Part shown: in pieces, positions 1 through 12,655 of the stretch
Layout: every line of letters starts with the position of its first letter
Numbering within the stretch: the first letter of the stretch is position 1
From: Aricia agestis
Lineage: Eukaryota; Arthropoda; Insecta; Lepidoptera; Lycaenidae
NCBI RefSeq assembly: GCF_905147365.1
Contig: NC_056428.1
Location: 35,259,001-35,323,000, forward strand
Reading direction: 5' to 3'
DNA length: 64,000 nt
The notes under the pieces: generated by a model
The model's input: only the letters and a program-made list of their open reading frames with translations
Told to the model about the DNA's origin: nothing
Databases searched by the model: none
Translations under genes and position numbers: made by a program

Positions 1-1000
1 TCTTTCCTATTTTAAACATTTTTTTTTTAATATGATCTTCCTATTTAGGCAAAACCATTATTTTCTATAGTCTGTTCCATTTGAATATTATTAAAAAAAA
101 TGTTCGAAATTCAAATTTGTGCTGAGTAAATGATAAAATTTATTGTCCGGGTTTGGTCCGGGTGTGGTAAACTATTGTGCAATGTGCATAATACTTATAT
201 TACGATTTACGACATTATAATTTGTACTATTTGAACATTGTATGTAGTAAGTACGTACCTATAAATATTAAATAGGTACTTATAATATTATATAGGTATT
301 GCTTTTTTTTTGCAATTAATATTTGAACAATACTTAATTATTAAGTACTTAAAACATTTTTAATGGTTTACTTTACGCCGCAAAAGAAGGTTTTCGCTTC
401 AAAAATGACGAAATGATTTAACCTCATTACGTGAAAATTAACTATGTTTATCAATGTATAGCTGCACTGTTATAATCATTATTGGACACTCTAACCGCGG
501 GTGGCAATAAAAATGAGAAATTATTTTTAATAATATCGTAGGAGAGGGGTAGCGAGTAGCGGTGACAGGAGACAATATTTTGGAGCTAATAACGACCCTT
601 ATAACTGGGAATTCCTTACCGCCAGTAGTGGGTAATAATAATAAGCCCTCGACTTACTTTATGACCTCACAGCAGTTTTATGTGGGAATAAACCGCAAGG
701 GCCTCTGAAATTACTATATTTTTAACTTTTCCGCGACATTTTAATAGCAAAATTAATTGTAACAATTGCATTGTAAAAGCGTTTGCTAAATTGAGTTAAT
801 AATATTAATAGCAATATAAAGCGCTCGATCATCTTAAGTTTTCTATGGAAGTGGCAGGCAATGTTTTGAAAAATGTTGAAAAACTTTCGAAACATTGTCA
901 CACTGTTCAATATTATTAAGGTAAAAGCGCTAATAGTAGACTTGGAACTAATAGATGACACTTACGACAAAAATACCATAAAAATAAGAAAATTCTTATT
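1..1000. other. AT-rich non-coding DNA
   Basis: I see no gene, spliced exon or recognisable mobile element here. Open frames are short and AT-driven. Confidence 0.5.
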
Positions 1001-1052
1001 AGTGTTGAGAAAAAAATTAGAGTAATTTTACTCTAATTTTTTTCTCAACACT
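1001..1052. repeat. perfect 52-bp palindrome
   Basis: Arms 1001-1025 and 1028-1052 are exact reverse complements separated by two T. The outer ends read AGTGTTGAG/CTCAACACT. It may be a tiny MITE or a hairpin left by one; no target duplication is evident. Confidence 0.8.
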
Positions 1053-2408
1053 GTAAATTTTATAAGCTTCTCAAGCTATCTGTTGACGTGAAAAAATATA
1101 TTAGGGATGCCTTCGGGAACAAAATTTTAAAATGGGATCAGTTTTTCGTAAATATTGTGACCGCGTCAACACGCGCTCGGCAATTTCTTAGCAAATAGGT
1201 TAAGGAAGGCGAAATTTTGCACGTAAGTTTTGAATATATTTATTAGATTTTTTGTAATTTCTATTGATTTCATTGGATTAATGGTCATATTGTTTAAACT
1301 AATTAATGTTTATTTATGATTTTTCATCCATTTTCCCTAACAATATAAAGGGTGTCTGCAGTTAGTTCTTGAAAATGTAAAAAATGACATGGAACTCATA
1401 TCATCATTTTGCAATACATACTAAAGTTATTTTGTAGTTTATTCTACTGCAAATATCACCACTATTCTCTGAAAATATAATTCTATTAACAAACTAACAA
1501 ATTAGAACTACTGTAAGTACCTAAAAATGGACATATTAGACCTTGTACTGATCTAAAAATCGATTGCTTTAGTTTTTTAGCAGTAAAAAGAAGAAAAATG
1601 AGAGCTGAAAAAAGGAAGAAGAAAAAAGGAAGAAGAAAAAAGGAAGAAGAAAAAAGAAGAGGCAAGAGAAGCATGGAGATTAAAGACTGAAAATAAATTT
1701 GCTAGGAAAAATATATGAAAAATAAAAATAAAGGAAATATAGTTTTAGCATGGAAGAAAAAAGAATCTGGAGACAACGTGGATACTATTTCATATGCATG
1801 TAGTTACTATGATGAAGTAAATGAAATCTTTTGAAAAACGGCAAATAAGGAACTAATAATAGGAAAAATGTTAAATGTTATGTAATGTTGTATGTCAACT
1901 ATTAGTTCATATTAGTGTCTACTATTAGTGATGTTCGTTTTCTGTGATGTCATCTATTAGTTGTTATGACTAAGTTTACAAAAAGACCAATAATATATTT
2001 TTTAATTGATTTGTCAGCGAATAATTATAATAGTTTTATTTTATAAGAGTTACTGAAGACATGGAAGAAGTTATCAATCCTTTATTTTCATAAATATATA
2101 TTTTACAACATTCAAATGTTCTATGTTTCCTTAAAGCGTCTGCCATTAGTGCTTTTACCTTAATAATAAAATTTTAACCCTGCGCTGCGCGTTTTTTTTA
2201 AATCTTTTCACTAAAACAACTTTAAAAATGTTCTTTAATATGCTACAGTCTCAAAATAAGATAGCACCATTCTAGGCGAATAAAAACACAGTCAGGGACG
2301 CGGAGTAAATTTTGTTACTATGCGTATGATATGATACAAGATCCGAAGAAGTAAATTGCATAGAAGTTTTTTTAGGCGCGTTATTTAGCTATAGTCAATA
2401 TTATCTTA
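1053..2408. other. non-coding DNA, no gene seen
   Basis: AT-rich sequence without convincing coding potential or recognised repeat, apart from the purine tract listed separately. Confidence 0.45.
1614..1655. repeat. homopurine tandem repeat, 14 bp x 3
   Basis: Three consecutive copies of GGAAGAAGAAAAAA make an all-purine + strand tract; flanking sequence stays purine-rich. Confidence 0.85.
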
Positions 2409-2671
2409 TACAGGGTGTAACAAAAATAAGTGATAATATTTTAGAGTGTGTACGTGTTCCTTGTAGAGAATACACTGTGAAAGTAGCAGCGCTGAAAGAC
2501 CAAATTTTTTTTTCACTTTTGTATGGGAAAGCTCGTGACGCTCGAGCCATTGCCCATACAAAAGTGAAAAAAAAATTTCGTCTTTCAGAGCTGCTACTTT
2601 AACAGTGAACTCTCTACAAGGAACACGTACACACCCTAAAGTATTATCACTTATTTTTGTTACACACTGTA
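2409..2671. mobile_element. hairpin MITE with ends TACAGxGTGTAAC
   Basis: Arms of about 121 bp (2409-2529 and 2551-2671) are near-perfect inverted repeats around a 21-bp centre. The ends read TACAGGGTGTAACAAAAA and its complement, and TA flanks both sides, as in mariner-type MITEs. It has no coding capacity. A decayed relative with the same terminal theme lies at 3551-3958. Confidence 0.8.
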
Positions 2672-2697
2672 TAAAGAATCGAACCGGTTGAATTTTA

Positions 2698-3360
2698 AAA
2701 CCAGCCAAGTGCGAGTTGGACTGGCCCATGAAGGGTTTCGCAGCAGCAATAAGGTTTATTTTTATGAAATAAAAGGTTTTTGAATTAGTTTTATATTTCA
2801 GTTGATTTAATGAAAGCTAATTTAAGGTTTACCATTTATGACGTATAAAAAACTACTTGCTAGATCTCGTTCAAACCAATTTTCGGTGGTAGTTATTATA
2901 GTAATGTACATCATATGACTTTAGAAGTTAGAGGGGGACACACAAATTTTATCACTTTGGAAGAGTCTCTCTCGCAAACTATTCAGGTTAGAAAAAAATA
3001 TATTAGAAACTTCAATATGATTTTTGAAGACCTATTTATAGAAACCCCACACGCATAGGTTAGTTGAAAAAAAATTTTTTTGTTGGTTTAAGGTTTACCA
3101 TTTATGACGCATAAAAATTACTTGCTAGATCCCGTTTAAACCAATTTTCGTTGTTCATATATTTTTTTTAGACTTATCATGCGCCTACTTTAGAAGTTAG
3201 AGGGGGGGGACACATTTTACCACTTTGGAAGAGTCTTTCTCGCAAACTATTCAGGTTAGAAAAAAATGATATTAGAAACCTCAATATGATTTTTGAAGAC
3301 CTATTCATAGATACACCACACGCATAGGTTAAATGAAAAAAAAATTGTTTCAGTTGTACC
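2698..3360 (+). mobile_element. lepidopteran repeat with a 266-bp internal tandem duplication
   Basis: It begins AGCCAAGTGCGAGTTGGA and runs through CCATGAAGGGTTTCGC, then carries two units starting TTTAAGGTTTACCATT at 2821 and 3087. Each unit holds a G-run, CGCAAACTATTCAGG and CGCATAGGTTA. A second copy at 39.65-40.36 kb has the same two-unit order, so the duplication is a family feature. No protein is encoded. Confidence 0.7.
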
Positions 3361-3550
3361 AATGGGGAAACCAACGATTTTTCTAAAAGAAAATGTAGGT
3401 AGGTAATTACTGGTAAGTAAGTAATTTTAGTTTTAAGTAACCGAAATAAATTCTTGCAACCTCATACCATAATATTATACTTTTATCGCATTTTTTACTA
3501 TTTCAAGTTTCGGACATCACCTTCAATGTTTATTTTCAAAATTATCTAGA

Positions 3551-3958
3551 TGCGGTAAAACCAAGTAATATTACTTTAGAGTTTAGAGTGTGTACCTATG
3601 TGTCATTTATAACATCAGAGTTTACTGTGAAAGATGTCACGTTAAAATAATTTGCTTTGGACTCTAACTGCCGCACTCAGAGTGGAACATTAATTAGTTA
3701 AATGTAATTAATTCAAAATTTTGACATAAGCCCCATACATTATTTGTCAAACTCTTCATTAAATTGAAGGGTAATTATAATTAAATGTCTCTGAGTACGG
3801 CGGTATGTTTCTAAAATTGCCCCAACCTTATGAATTTGCCCATAAATTAAATTAAAAAAAGTTTACTCTTTTGGCCCTGCCGCTTCCACATTGTCACTCT
3901 ACATATTATGAAACATACACTCCAAAATATAATAACTTAGTTTTGTTATACCCTGTAT
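3551..3958. mobile_element. decayed inverted-repeat element related to 2409-2671
   Basis: The right end, read inward, is TACAGGGTATAACAAAAC; the left end is a diverged match around AACCAAGTAATATTAC. Another small MITE sits inside it. Confidence 0.5.
3663..3809. mobile_element. nested MITE with CTGCCGCACTCAGAG ends
   Basis: The left end AACTGCCGCACTCAGAG and right end CTCTGAGTACGGCGGT are inverted repeats. Most of the body recurs inverted at 61134-61236 in the last intron of Unc-89, which shows that it is mobile. Confidence 0.6.
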
Positions 3959-5174
3959 GAACGGATTCTCAAATTAATATGCACAATTAATCTGGCATGG
4001 TCAAAGCAATCAGCACTACATACGTAACACTGTCTTTAATTAGTGCTGTTTGGCCGCAACTTCAAGTGTTAATTAGGTTATGATTTGACAGTAATCAGGT
4101 ATCTGGTTCACAGATATTAGATTAGCTATTTACAATCACACACTCCTCACACAATATCTATATATAGTAGACCATCTTCATACTAGCCTGTTCGAGCCGG
4201 GCGCACGCACACATTAGCGTAATTTCATATAATTTTAGAAACCATAATAATTAATAACGTAGTATCATGTCGCGCACGATTATAATTTGTGTTTGTGTTA
4301 AAGGGTCTTGATTTCAAGGACACAACCAAGATATTCTACTGTGTAATATTTATATTGTGCTCCTGCTGAAGATAATGCTGACCACATTCTGAACGCTGTG
4401 GTCACAGTAATTGAGAGCTAACTGAAACTATATAATATAGATGTTCAATATCGATAGTTAAATATCCATAGTACCTATAATAAGGTAAATCCATACTTAT
4501 CAATATAAATGGGAAAGTTTATCTGTCTAGCTGTTACCTCTTCAGGCCCAAACTGCCGAACTGATTTTGCTGAAATTGTTATGGAGATTCTTTGAGTCCC
4601 GTAAAAGAACAAAGGATACTTTTTATCCCGAAAAATGTACGTATCCGCGCGATAAACGAATTTTGGCGCAACGGAGTTCCGGGCGTCATCTGGTATAATA
4701 TTATAAACGAGATAGTGTGTCTGTCTAGCGTTTGTTATATTTTAAAGTACAAAGTTCCGCAGAATTAAGTGTTTGGTTTGAAGATACTTTGAGTCCCGAA
4801 AAAGGACAAAGTATACTGTTATTCCGGAAAAATGAAAACTTCCTACGCGATATTAAGCGTCTTGTTAGCTGTAACTTGTAACCCTTATATCGCGACCACT
4901 TTATTCGGTTTCGGTGGGCCGAGTTCCATTCCCGTCAGGGAAAATGTTGTTTCCTGTAATTGAACAATGCAAGGTAGAGACAGTTGTGTGACAAGTCGAC
5001 AGAAGATCTGCGATCTGACCTAATTTTGCTTGATTCATGAAATCATGATCAATAGTTTTACAGTACCCAACACAATATTAAGAATATCTTCGTAAAATTT
5101 ACTACACATACTACACAGGTAGTATGTGCAGTAATTACCAAGATAATGATGGTTAGCATCATCTATCGACGTAT
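3959..5174. other. non-coding, with retroelement-like 3' debris at about 4490-4870
   Basis: About 4490-4870 contains repeated phrases (GAGTCCCG...AAAGGACAAAG...CCCGAAAAATG) found again at 38.3-38.8 kb and in shorter form near 8950 and 58250. They are typical of decayed interspersed elements in Lepidoptera. No gene is seen. Confidence 0.5.
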
Positions 5175-5186
5175 GAAAGTTTTATA

Positions 5187-5548
5187 ATAATAATAATAGC
5201 TCCCACACTGGTTTCGGTGACGGTGGCCGGTTTCATTGAAACCAGGCCAGCTACGCAGGAGTAATTTTTATAGTGACCAAGTGTGTGCGCAGTACACAAG
5301 AGCACTCTCTATTCCTTTACTCTCATAACCCAGTGGGACGGACGACAGACACGACTGGCGAGAGATCAGGCGCAGGACCGACTGTTTACATGCCCATCCG
5401 ACGCATGGATCATCTTACTTGTCAGACAATCAGGTGATCAGCCGGCATTGTCCTAACCAAACTTCGAAATAACATGTTTCCAACGCGGGAATCGAACCCA
5501 CGACCTCCGAGTCAAGAGCCGCGCTCTATACCACTAGACCACGGAGGC
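5187..5548 (-). mobile_element. tRNA-derived SINE with 12-bp target duplication
   Basis: Read on the minus strand it begins GCCTCCGTGGTCTAGTGGT (A box) and has GGGTTCGATTCCCGC (B box), then a tRNA-unrelated body and an (ATT)n tail. GAAAGTTTTATA flanks it at 5175-5186 and 5549-5560, a perfect target-site duplication. It is not a functional tRNA gene because the 5' and 3' stem sequences do not pair. Confidence 0.9.
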
Positions 5549-5560
5549 GAAAGTTTTATA

Positions 5561-6313
5561 CAATAATATTGTCAATGGCAGTATCTTTCTTACCTTTACT
5601 CTCTCAGGAGTTTTGAGTGATTATCTATTCAAAGGGGCCTTTAATTGGAAGACGTCAATTATTTAACCGATTCACAACTCTGTAGAATAGCGAAAATTCT
5701 GTTACAGAGCCTCAGAAACCATTAGCAACTATCTATAGCACACTGTCCCCACAAACTTATTACAACCACGACGTCAACATGATATGTTTTGGTGGACAAT
5801 AAAATGTACTACCCGGGGCCGGGGCAAAAAGGTAAACCGCTGACGAACGTCGGTATGCGATGCGATTATGAAACGCCATTTGTCAAGTTTTTATTGGGCA
5901 CCCTAAAGCATCCATTGTGGTCCCCCCCTCCTCGCAATCTCAACCCTCGTCGTGGATAACATTAATTCATAATTTTTATAACTTGTTAATATTTTGTGGA
6001 TTACACGAGACAGTTTAATTAAATTCCATCTTGTTTGTGGTGTTTTACCACTACTTTTATATGCTTTAGGGTTCCGTAGCTTCGTTGCAGCTAGTAGAGC
6101 ACCAGTTTTTTGGCTATATATCTGTTCGTTCTAATCTTATTCTAGTTCGAATTTCTTTCACTCGTTATTAGGATACAATTTACAAATAAGACTAGTGCCC
6201 AGTTTCTAAGTTTTTCGCCTGAGTTTATATTTTTACTAAGTATCGCTTTTGACATTGGCTAGCGTCAAAAACTTAACCAATCAACAACGGTAGAGAAAAG
6301 ATTGCTGAAAAAA
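5561..6313. other. non-coding DNA
   Basis: No gene is seen. The sequence is mixed and probably old intergenic or intronic DNA. Confidence 0.4.
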
Positions 6314-7328
6314 TTAAGAAATTTAAAAAAACCCCCGCCAAAACAACTTTAAAAAGTAATGAAATAATATTTACTGCCTTTAAGTTCAAATGATTCTTAA
6401 CTTGTGTAAAGTAATAATTATTTTAGTCCATAATTGTTGTCACGGTGTGTCGGAGGACCGCCAAGTAAACTAAAACCTACAACCGCCAAGTCGCTGATTA
6501 CCTATCTCGATTCAGATCGCTGTGAATTGATCCTTAAACTTGTTAAGTGAAATTAAACATCAGACTACATTAGCGGTCCCCCGACACACCTTGACAACAA
6601 ATAAGGACTAAAATAATTATTACTTTACACAAGTTAGGAATCATTTGAACTTAAAGGCAGTAAATATTATTTCATTACTTTTTTAAGTTGTTTTGGCGGG
6701 GGTTTTTTTAAATTTCTTAATTTAATTTTATTTCATACTTTTTAAACTTGTGTTGGTTATAGTGCAGAATAATTCCTATCAACAGAATCATATTCTCATG
6801 ATTACCATCTATCAATGTCCTTTTCGATGAGGCCGTTAAAATGAGCCCACACATGAAACCTCCACTTTGGGTTCATACGAAGCTCAGTTCCTATAGAATC
6901 CAGGTGATGCTGCAGCAGCAGCATGTAAATATTTACTGTTTATACTTTATCTACTTCTTACTGGTTGTCACAATTAAAATGAGCCCAAACACGAAACCTC
7001 TGCTCTTAGTTGGCGAGGTGTTGGATATCCTATTGATTACCAGGTGATGCTGCAGCACCAGGTCAACTTTCCATTATTATGTGTATACGTATATTGTATA
7101 TTCACAAATATCACGAACTATAATGAAATATAAAACCTATCAAACGACTACAAGTTGCTAACGGCCTTTCATGAACCAGATAAACCCTGATTGTCCAGGA
7201 CTGAGCAGGCTGATGATGATGAATTATAGCTAAGAACACTCTCGATCATGTCAGCTTTCAAACAAAAAAAACTAGATCAAAATCGGTCCACCGGTTTGGA
7301 TGCTACGATGCCACAGACAGATACACAC

Positions 7329-7383
<55 letters not shown>

Positions 7384-7425
7384 CGTCAAACTTATAACAC
7401 CATTCTTTTTTGTCGGGGGTTAAAA
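6314..7425 (+). mobile_element. composite element, copy 1
   Basis: The first 407 bp form an inverted repeat with arms of about 148 bp (6314-6461, 6572-6720) around a roughly 110-bp centre; both arms carry ACCCCCGCCAAAAC. A non-palindromic body follows, with paired GATGCTGCAGCA motifs, a (CAGA)n run at 7315-7382 and a terminal GTCGGGGGTTAAAA. The whole arrangement recurs inverted at 19649-20690, so it moves as one unit. The two outer ends share an AACCCCCG(A/C)C theme, suggesting terminal inverted repeats. Confidence 0.75.
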
Positions 7426-7782
7426 ACCTGTCAGAAAACCTTGAGTAGCAGGATGCATAAGTTTTTTATCAGTTGACTTAAATTTTTTCTTAAACTAGAA
7501 TTTTGTACCCTTGGTTGGGACACCTTCGAATACGATTTTTTCAAATAATAGTGAGGTTTCGTACATGACGTAATACTAGAGCTAAGCTCGCGAGGGCTGG
7601 CGTCGTTTTTCTGCGTGGTAATAATCTTTAAGGCAGTTTTTTTTAATATTTTAATAGTAAGTAGTAACCAAACCTTGACTGACCGATGATAACACATCTT
7701 CTATAAAAATAAAAATTACTATGTTAAAGGACAAATCGATTGTCGTGATAGTTTTTCCGTAAAGTGAATTACGTAATTTATA

Positions 7783-8098
7783 CGTGGGACAGCCATGCTT
7801 CGGCACAAATGGGCCAGTTCGACCGGAGAAATACCACGTTCTCACAGAAAACCGGTGTGAAACAGCGCTTGCGCTGTGTTTCGCCGAGTGAGTGAGTTTA
7901 CCGGAGGCCCAATTCCCTTTCCTATCCTCCCCTATTCCCTTCCCTTGCCATTCCTACGCTCCCTTATTACCCTATTCCCTCTTAAAAGGCCGGCTACGCA
8001 CCTGTAGCTCTTCTGATGCTGCGAGTGTCCATGGGCGACGGAAGTTGCTTTCCATCAGGTGACCCGTTAGCTCGTTTGCCCCCTTATTAAAAAAAAAC
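7783..8098 (+). mobile_element. A-tailed lepidopteran retroposon, copy 1
   Basis: It reads from GTGGGACAGCCATGCTTCGG through GGAGGCCCAATTCCC and CCATCAGGTGACCCG to a poly(A) end. Three further copies lie at 48305-48642, 49631-49770 and 55748-56008, one of them cut at the 5' side, as expected for target-primed reverse transcription. Confidence 0.75.
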
Positions 8099-9475
8099 AC
8101 AACACCTAGTATGTAACCAATAACCATGTATACAATGTGAATTTTTAGCCTGGTTCTTAGGGGAGTTGCGCTTACTCACAAAATACACCTGCAAAATTTC
8201 ATCAACATAGGTCCAGCCGTTTTGAAAGAGATCTGTTATAAGCACCGTAAAACGTGAGTTTTTAAATATGAAAATTGTTTAACGGTAAGTACCCAACACA
8301 CACAATATTTAAATATGCTTGGCGTAGAAATACGCCGACGGATATATTGGTAAATTTTTTATTGGATGACTTATCAACTTATCGTCATCATACTTAATTT
8401 TTATCAAAATTAAGTATGTGATGGAAATCAATTATTGGAGTTTACTAAGAGGAAAAAGAAAATTGATTAGTAGCTGCTGTGCTGCATGCTGCATGCAGAT
8501 CCTAAATCATAAAATTTAATTTCTGTCGGCCACTAGGAAAATCTATTGCAGGTTTTTTTATTTTGAAATAATTGCTACCTTATATTTTAATGCTTTTGTT
8601 ATTTTATTTTTTGACATTTTTTTTTTACTTTTATCGTTCCTTCTGAGCTTTTTGTTTACATTTATAGCTGGTTAATTTAGCTGGACATTTAATATTAATT
8701 CAGGTGTTTCAAGACGTCTTTTTCTGCAGTAATTGTATTACCTACGTGAAAAAAACAAGATGCAAAAGGTTAACGTAAATATTTTATTTTTATTTTACAA
8801 TGGTTTTACTATTGAAATTCTCTATTTACAGTACCTACTTGTACTATTATCTATTCGGTGGTTACAGTTAGATTTTTACCAACAACTCCATGATGTCTGC
8901 AAATCCATTGTGCCAAAATTCGTATACTCGTATCACGCAGGGCCGTATATTTTTCCGAGATGAAAATTATTCTTAGGTGTCCTTTCCCGGGACGCAAAGT
9001 ATCTCCAAAAGAAATTTTAGAAAAAATTGTTTCTGTGGTTCGAGCGGGACAAGGTAACAGACAGACAGACACACTATCGAATTTATAAAATTAATATGGT
9101 TGTAATTACATCTTTGAATACACAGAGAGGTGATGTTTTCTCGGTTAAGGGGGCGTCCATAAACTACGTTGGAGAGAGGGGGTCTCGGAAAATCTCACGA
9201 TTTTTTTTCTCACTGTTACAAAAAAATATGTAACTATTGTGGTCCATTTCATCCAGATTGTATTTAGTCGAAAGCGTAATCGTAATACGATTAAGATCAG
9301 TCATTTAATCGTTCTAAAGAAAATAATTTTATTAATACTTTAACGTAATAAGTTATAACTTATACATCTACTGACTGTCAAACCACCATATTTTTGTTTT
9401 TAAGTAACAAATACTTAGCTCAATTTAATTTAATATATAATCACGATTTCACTTAAATCGTGACTTTTGTGATTA
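8099..9475. other. non-coding with TE debris
   Basis: About 8940-9075 is a retroelement-like tail (GGGACGCAAAGTATCTCC...AACAGACAGACAGACACAC). No host gene is seen. Confidence 0.45.
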
Positions 9476-9619
9476 GTTAAGACTAGTAATCAATATTGCT
9501 TAGAGATTATAAGTGTAATAAAAGTTTAACAATAGAATACTTTCATTTAAGTATTCTATTGTTAAATTTTTATTACACTTATAACTCTCAGCAATATTGA
9601 TTACTATATTGTCTTAACT
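9476..9619. mobile_element. hairpin MITE
   Basis: Arms of about 67-71 bp (9476-9542 and 9549-9619) are close inverted repeats around a six-base centre, with ends AGTTAAGAC/GTCTTAACT. It is non-coding. Confidence 0.75.
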
Positions 9620-9711
9620 AGTCGTAAATAAAAGCACGAAGCATTTTTTTTTCTGTAAAACAAAAACTAGGCCTTTGATGCGTTGTGGATGATTTATACA
9701 GTATTTTGAAA

Positions 9712-9785
9712 GCGAAGTTACCACTCCTCAAATACTGTAGTGCCTGGGACAAGATTTTTAATGTCCGTATGGTTGCCCAAGCACA
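9712..9785 (-). repeat. repeat shared with 39.3 kb
   Basis: On the minus strand this reads GCCCAAGCA, then CTTGTCCCAGGCACTACAG and TTTGAGGAGTGG; the same order is found at 39303-39372 on the + strand. The family is not recognised. Confidence 0.6.
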
Positions 9786-10347
9786 TATTACGACAGTTGA
9801 ATAAAATCTCACCAGGGAGGGTCAGAAAATAAAATAAAAACACTTCACGTAATTTGTGGACGCACTCTTATTCCATAATGCTAGAAGCTCAGCTATACTC
9901 GTGTAGGATAATACAATAATCCGATATGGGTAGAGACGAGAAAATTTAAAAATGCAAATCCTCGCCGGATCAATTTCGTTCCTTGTGAAATATACGACTG
10001 GGAGTGGTCTTACGCTCCGCCCTGTATACATACAAATAGAAATTTTGCTTATTCATATTATGATTTAAAAATTGAACATCGAAAAATATATTTTTTATAA
10101 CATTTTTCGCGCAGGTAGATAGGTAGGTACTTAATTGGTCCGTATTACAAATTCTGTAATTTAAAAAATCAAATCAAAGTCGTATCAAAAGGATATGGCA
10201 ATAACAACATTTATTTGGTAACCCTGTCGTGATATAAAAAGTGAGGTACTTTCAGGAAGTGGTCAATCCAAACAATTTATAGAGTGGGATATTTATAATT
10301 GGACTGAAACAGATATATATGTGGGGGTTTCGTTTTTTTTCTTTTTT
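9786..10347. other. AT-rich DNA upstream of the CpG-rich exon
   Basis: No coding sequence is seen. If the block at 10352 is a first exon, this stretch holds its upstream regulatory region. Confidence 0.4.
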
Positions 10348-10488
10348 TCAGTGGGACGGGGCGTGTCTTTCGCGCGCCCGCCCCAAAACCTTCGCCGCCG
10401 CCGGCAGTCGCGAAAAGCTCGCCGCGCGGGAAATACGCGCTTGACGGTCGCTTGTACCGAGACGTGCTCTGACGGAACGAGGTAAGTG
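10348..10488 (+). promoter_or_regulatory. CpG-rich candidate non-coding exon or promoter
   Basis: The 130 nt at 10352-10481 are strikingly GC- and CpG-rich within very AT-rich DNA. A pyrimidine tract ending CTTTTTTTCAG precedes the block and GAACGAG/GTAAGTGA ends it, a near-consensus donor. It has no ATG, so it would be a 5' UTR exon. The TCAGTG at the left edge could instead be an initiator, making this a first exon. The next + strand gene is the RNF220-like gene 20 kb downstream; the link is inference. Confidence 0.55.
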
Positions 10489-12431
10489 AAGATTGATTTT
10501 TTTTATTTAGAAAGTAAGAATACTTAAATAAAATTTTGTCAATTTGGAAATTAAAGAATAGGAAAAAAAATATTCAACCAAATATGTATAGGTACAATTG
10601 AAAAATGCAGTGTTATTATAAATAATGATATTTAAAAAAGTAACATCGTTTACAAAATTCATTAAAAATTATTTTCCCACTTTTTTTAGTCAATTTAGTG
10701 AACAAAGGTTATTAGAATCTATATTAAAGTGATAAAAGTGTTGTAAAAGCATATGTTTAAAGTATTCATTACATTTTTATTAAAAATAATTGTTTTTACA
10801 ATGAAAATATGTTTTTTTTTTGTTATATTTTTACTAGAATTTATTATTTGTCTGTCGACTATGAAGCACCATACCTCATAAGTCATAAGTAACATATTTG
10901 CGAAATAATGGTTTTCGTGTAAAAGGAATTTAAAGTTTTCGTGTAAATGTAAATGGGAATAACCATTACTGTGTACAAAATGCAATTTTGTATGTGCTGG
11001 TAAAATCACCTATATCGCTGTCAAAAAAATATAATAATCCACTTTCAATTTCAAATGAATTAAATTTCGAAGTTAAGTAACTTTTTTTTTAAGTTTATAT
11101 TTTGTAGAAATATTCAGTTATTGGCACTTCATCGTCGATTATATGTTATATTTTATTGTATTTGTTAAAAATCTTTCTTTGTTTTTAAGTTTTTTATTTT
11201 TTTATTTCGCTAGGCCTCAAAAATATTTTGAAAAATTATATAATATGTGTGATTGAATGGTATCATTAAAATATATTTTTATTTCTTTGTGTTTACTGAG
11301 AAATCAGTGAATTCAATTAAAGTTATTGAAACACCAAATTACGCATTAATTTATAAATAAATACAAAATCATTACATCGTTAGAATATAATCTTAATCAA
11401 TAATGTACTTAACAATAATTATTAATTGGCTCATTCTGTGAAAAAAATCATCCAGTATTATTAGATCATCTCACAGACCACTTCATTCAATATTCATAAT
11501 TGAAGACGTAATTGTAGATAAAGCATAATTAACATTTTGTAACTTAAGGGCAGTTACTCATTTTCCCTTGAATTTGAAGAAACCTTGTAACTTACTTCAT
11601 CATGTGGCTTATAATTTAATATTTGGCTATACATAAAATCCACATTATTTAATTTCAAAAATGTTTCCCTGTCCTAAACTCTTCATTTTTTTTTTTTTTT
11701 TTTTTCTTTATTTTTAAAGGGTTTTTTCTAAAAGAAAATGACATTGAAAAGAAAACTCTTCATTTATATGCATAAAAATGAAAAAAAATTGTTACCCACT
11801 AAATCCACTTATGTCTTCAATTATTATAAAGTATTTTTTTTTAATAAATCGGAAATCATGAAGATTATTAACGTTAGTAACTATACAAACTTCTTAAAAC
11901 TAAAACAGTTTTAAAAGGAATAGTGTTAGGTATAATACGAGTATAATTAAATTATTACATCGCTATGTAACTTGGATTTTTTTGGAAACTTAACTGACAT
12001 CATCGTAGGAATAAGTAAAAACTTCTAACGGATGGGAATGTCATAAGTGTTAGAATTTATTTTCAGTTGTTTAACGTGTTAAGGTAGCAATCATAAATCT
12101 ATAATTAAAAAAAAATGCGAAAAATTAAAAAAAACTGATTCCTAATTAAAAAAATAAATAAATTAGAATTCATATAGGTATATATTTTTTGTTATAACAT
12201 CTTTTTAATATTTATGAAGATAAAACCAAAAAATGCATGATCTACCCAATTAAATATCATTGAGTCAGGAATATTATAATAATTATTTACCCTGGTCTTA
12301 CAAAAATTTTGTATGTTCTCTCTAACTTTGTTTTTCAGGTTCATTTAAAAAGGGTTTGTTAATTTTTTATACTAGCTACTACTAGGACTAGCCTGATAAG
12401 CATTTTATGTAGGTAGGTTGGACTTGGAACA
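10489..12431. other. very AT-rich non-coding DNA
   Basis: No gene or clear element is seen; a T-run of about 22 lies near 11685-11706. It could be the start of a long first intron if 10352-10481 is an exon. Confidence 0.4.
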
Positions 12432-12655
12432 TATAGTCTGTCAAGAAAGTCATGATAGGCGAGATTTTTTTTAATTAATAAAAAAACGTATAAAAATAAG
12501 TGAACTTTATTAGTTCGAGATAAAAATGTGCAAGGTGACAATATTTAAAATGTAATAAGATGTTATCTGTGAAAATACAAAGAAAATAATACACCTTTTA
12601 AGCGTGATTACGGTTAGAAATTTTTTCCGCCTGTCATGACTTTCTTGACGCACTA
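12432..12655. mobile_element. MITE with AGTCTGTCAAGAAAGTCATG ends
   Basis: The left end AGTCTGTCAAGAAAGTCATG is matched by CATGACTTTCTTGACGCACT at the right. The ends match those of the MITEs at 40361 and 41309, so this is a longer member of the same terminal family. Confidence 0.7.

Noticed and set aside
5478..5548. Possible tRNA gene (minus strand) with A and B boxes
   Set aside because: The acceptor-stem halves do not pair, and it is the head of a SINE with a target duplication.
6841..7047. 68-codon frame with repeated MSPxxKP
   Set aside because: It lies in the body of the composite element, and copy 2 does not keep it open.
7315..7385. CAGA-rich tract as a candidate CRISPR or satellite
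   Set aside because: Simple microsatellite within a mobile element; no spacer structure.
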